Shown here piece by piece: positions 5,628-8,020 of a DNA stretch of 8,020 bases (position 1 is the first letter of the stretch; every line of letters starts with the position of its first letter). A program made the translations under genes and the position numbers. The notes beneath the pieces are model-generated. The model saw only the letters and a list, made by a program, of their open reading frames with translations. It did no database searches and had not been told where the DNA came from. Source of the stretch: JBBSIG01 sp038232215 (GTDB taxonomy: Bacteria > Actinomycetota > Thermoleophilia > Gaiellales > Gaiellaceae); contig JBBSIG010000115.1 of NCBI GenBank assembly GCA_038232215.1, forward strand, positions 1 to 8,020. Reading direction: 5' to 3'.

Positions 5628-6730
5628 TGGCCCACGTCGAGCTGCGGGAGCTGCGCCGCACGTTCGGCCCCGTCATAGCGCTGCACGGGATCGACATCGC
5701 CCTCGAGAGCGGCGAGTTCCTGTCGCTGCTCGGCCCGTCCGGGTGCGGCAAGACGACCGCCCTGCGGCTGATCGCGGGCTTCGACCGACCGGATTCTGGC
5801 CGCATCCTGGTCGACGGCAAGGACATGACCCGCGTCCCGCCGAGCCGCCGGGACATGGGCATGGTCTTCCAGGCCTACAGCCTCTTCCCGAACATGAGCG
5901 CCGAGCAGAACGTCGAGTTCGGCCTGCGGATCCGGGGACTCGGCCGCCCCGAGCGGGCGGCGAAGGTGGCGGAGCTCCTCGAGCTCGTCGGCCTCGGGCA
6001 CGCGGGCAAGCGCTACCCGCACCAGCTCTCGGGCGGGATGCAGCAGCGCGTCGCGCTCGCGCGTGCGCTCGCGATCGAGCCGCGGGTGCTGCTCCTGGAC
6101 GAGCCACTCTCGGCGCTCGACGCCAAGGTACGCGTGCAGCTCCGCGAGGAGATCAGGCGCATCCAGCTCGAGCTCGGGATCACCACGATCTACGTCACGC
6201 ACGACCAGGAGGAGGCGCTCTCGATCTCAGACCGCGTCGCCGTCCTCTCGCAGGGCCGGATCGAGCAGATCGGGACGCCCGTCGAGATCTACGGCGCCCC
6301 GGAGACGCCCTTCGTGGCCGAGTTCATCGGCACGATGAACCGCCTCGAGGCGACCGTCACCGACCCGTCCACCGGGGAGGTCGACTACGGCGGCACGCTC
6401 CTGCGGGTCGACGTCGTGCGCGGCCGGCCGGCAGGGGAGCACGTGCTCGTGCTCGTCCGTCCCGAGACGATCGAGCTCGAGCAGGGGGCGAACGGCTCGG
6501 CGCCGAACGGCTCGCTCGCGGTGGAGATCGTCTCGCACACGTTCCTCGGGGCAGTCACGCGCCTGCGGCTCTCGTGCCCCGCCGGCGAGCTCACCGCCGA
6601 CGTCTCGACGACGCGTGCGCTTGCGATCCCGGTGGGCACGCAGGCGCACGCGAGCTTTCCGCCCGCGACCGCGCGGCTGCTCACGCTCGAGCAGCCAGCG
6701 TCCGCCGCAAGAGATCAGGACGGTCGCTGA
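5627..6730 (+). CDS. ABC transporter ATP-binding protein with C-terminal TOBE-type region
   Basis: The ATPase that powers the importer, 367 residues, cytoplasmic and expected to act as a homodimer under the two permeases. All catalytic elements are intact: Walker A GPSGCGKT (36-43), Q-loop Gln82 in VFQAYSLFP, signature LSGGMQQR (134-141), Walker B LLLDEP (155-160), D-loop SALD (162-165) and the switch His192 in VTHDQEEA. Residues from about 240 onward form the TOBE-like regulatory part of the PotA/MalK/FbpC class (VLVRPETIEL). That region contains an odd linker NGSAPNGS (289-296) encoded by an 11-base direct repeat. The start ATG 5627 overlaps the permease 2 stop by one base (TGATG). Its last 50 bases also encode, on the opposite strand, the C-terminus of the GDPD. 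The family is certain; the transported substrate is not. Confidence 0.95.
   Translation: MAHVELRELRRTFGPVIALHGIDIALESGEFLSLLGPSGCGKTTALRLIAGFDRPDSGRILVDGKDMTRVPPSRRDMGMVFQAYSLFPNMSAEQNVEFGLRIRGLGRPERAAKVAELLELVGLGHAGKRYPHQLSGGMQQRVALARALAIEPRVLLLDEPLSALDAKVRVQLREEIRRIQLELGITTIYVTHDQEEALSISDRVAVLSQGRIEQIGTPVEIYGAPETPFVAEFIGTMNRLEATVTDPSTGEVDYGGTLLRVDVVRGRPAGEHVLVLVRPETIELEQGANGSAPNGSLAVEIVSHTFLGAVTRLRLSCPAGELTADVSTTRALAIPVGTQAHASFPPATARLLTLEQPASAARDQDGR
6489..6514 (+). repeat. Short direct repeat coding an NGS-AP-NGS linker
   Basis: CGAACGGCTCG occurs at 6489-6499 and again at 6504-6514, a 15-base period. It is in frame in the ATPase gene and encodes NGSAPNGS in the TOBE-type region. It looks like a small in-frame duplication in a surface loop. 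Confidence 0.6.
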
Positions 6731-7289
6731 AGATCCCGCCCACGCCGAGCCCGGCCAGCTCGCGCATCCGGGCCGGCTCGTTGACCGTGTAGACGAGCGT
6801 CTCGAGCCCCCGCGCCCGGGCGGCGACGAGGCCCCGCGGGGACACGCGCTCGTCCTGGAAGCCCGCGGCCCACGCGTACCCGGCCGCGGCACGGATCGAG
6901 ACGCCGAAGCCGACGTGCTGGACGAGGCGGAGTTCCGGCCGTAGCGCGTGCGCCGCCTGCAGCGCCGCGGGCTCGAACGACACGAGCACGGCCTCGTCGC
7001 CGAGCAGCGCGAGCGTCCGCCGCACGAGGTCGTGGCGCCGGTAGCGGTACGGGAGCTTGAGCTCGACCATGACGCCGATCCGGCCGGCAACGACCTCGAG
7101 CGCCTCCGCGAGGGTCGGCACCCTGGCCGGGCCCGGCGGATCGTGCGCGACGACGAGCTCCCCCTCCCCCGTCGCGTGCACGTCGAGCTCGACGAAGTCG
7201 GCGCCGAGCTCGATCGCCCGCTCGAACGCGGCGAGGCTGTTCTCCGGCTCGTCCCAGGAGGCGCCCCGGTGGGCGATCACGAGGGTCAC
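6681..7289 (-). CDS. ugpQ: Glycerophosphodiester phosphodiesterase (cytosolic, UgpQ-like)
   Basis: Hydrolyses glycerophosphodiesters (deacylated phospholipids such as glycerophosphocholine or glycerophosphoethanolamine) to glycerol-3-phosphate and the alcohol. The protein has 202 residues, near the short end of the family. A TIM-barrel GDPD signature is clear: HRG (His7-Arg8), PENSLAAF (15-22), metal ligands Glu34 and Asp36 in VELDVH, catalytic His49-Asp50 in VVAHDP, Glu76-Lys78 in VELK, and a late YTVNEP strand (the usual V-W/Y-T-V-N). There is no signal peptide, so it acts on imported substrate, like UgpQ. The start is GTG 7287-7289, placed directly before the first strand; the gene begins 9 bases after the HAD stop, indicating co-transcription. 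Its 3' end overlaps the convergent ATPase gene by 50 bases. Together with glpD it gives a two-step path to dihydroxyacetone phosphate. The symbol is by similarity in type, not proven orthology. Confidence 0.92.
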   Translation of the reverse strand: MTLVIAHRGASWDEPENSLAAFERAIELGADFVELDVHATGEGELVVAHDPPGPARVPTLAEALEVVAGRIGVMVELKLPYRYRRHDLVRRTLALLGDEAVLVSFEPAALQAAHALRPELRLVQHVGFGVSIRAAAGYAWAAGFQDERVSPRGLVAARARGLETLVYTVNEPARMRELAGLGVGGIFSDRPDLLRRTLAARA

Positions 7290-7298
7290 GGAGTGGCG

Positions 7299-8020
<722 letters not shown>

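Overview
The window is very GC-rich DNA with G or C at almost every third codon position, tightly packed genes, GTG starts and a Tat-exported binding protein. This suits a high-GC actinobacterium; the style (acidic leader before a Tat signal, RRQLLRRGA) resembles Thermoleophilia/Gaiellales-type genomes, but that placement is inference. The last 83 bases are a near-pure G run that looks like a read artefact, so this is probably a contig end from a short-read or metagenomic assembly.

Layout. (1) Bases 3-104 hold the last 33 codons of an unidentified plus-strand gene. It meets glpD tail to tail, with both stop codons inside one CTAG. (2) A minus-strand pair, PHP metallohydrolase then FAD-dependent glycerol-3-phosphate dehydrogenase (glpD), fills 101-2556 with a 10-base overlap. 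(3) A 126-base divergent intergenic region carries a good sigma70-like promoter and a strong Shine-Dalgarno for the rightward operon. (4) Bases 2683-6730 encode a complete ABC importer: Tat-exported solute-binding protein, two permeases and an ATPase with a C-terminal TOBE-type region. The last three genes are joined by ATGA and TGATG overlaps. (5) A minus-strand pair, HAD hydrolase then glycerophosphodiester phosphodiesterase (GDPD), occupies the right side. The GDPD gene overlaps the ATPase 3' end by 50 bases. The HAD gene is cut off by the poly-G run.

How it may work. The importer belongs to the iron/spermidine/2-aminoethylphosphonate/sugar-phosphate type (Pot/Afu/Phn-like), not the classical UgpBAEC type. 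Its neighbours nevertheless spell out a glycerophosphodiester route: GDPD releases glycerol-3-phosphate, GlpD oxidises it to dihydroxyacetone phosphate, and the HAD and PHP enzymes could act on other phosphate esters. The working model is uptake and breakdown of a phosphorylated, glycerol-based compound such as a lipid head-group diester. The substrate itself is not shown by the sequence.

The points most worth a second look are the start of the first permease gene (no ATG/GTG/TTG before its first membrane helix, same frame as the binding protein and separated from it by one TAG), a perfect 14-bp GC hairpin at that same junction, the acidic leader ahead of the Tat signal, and the Asn in place of the second Asp in the HAD catalytic motif.
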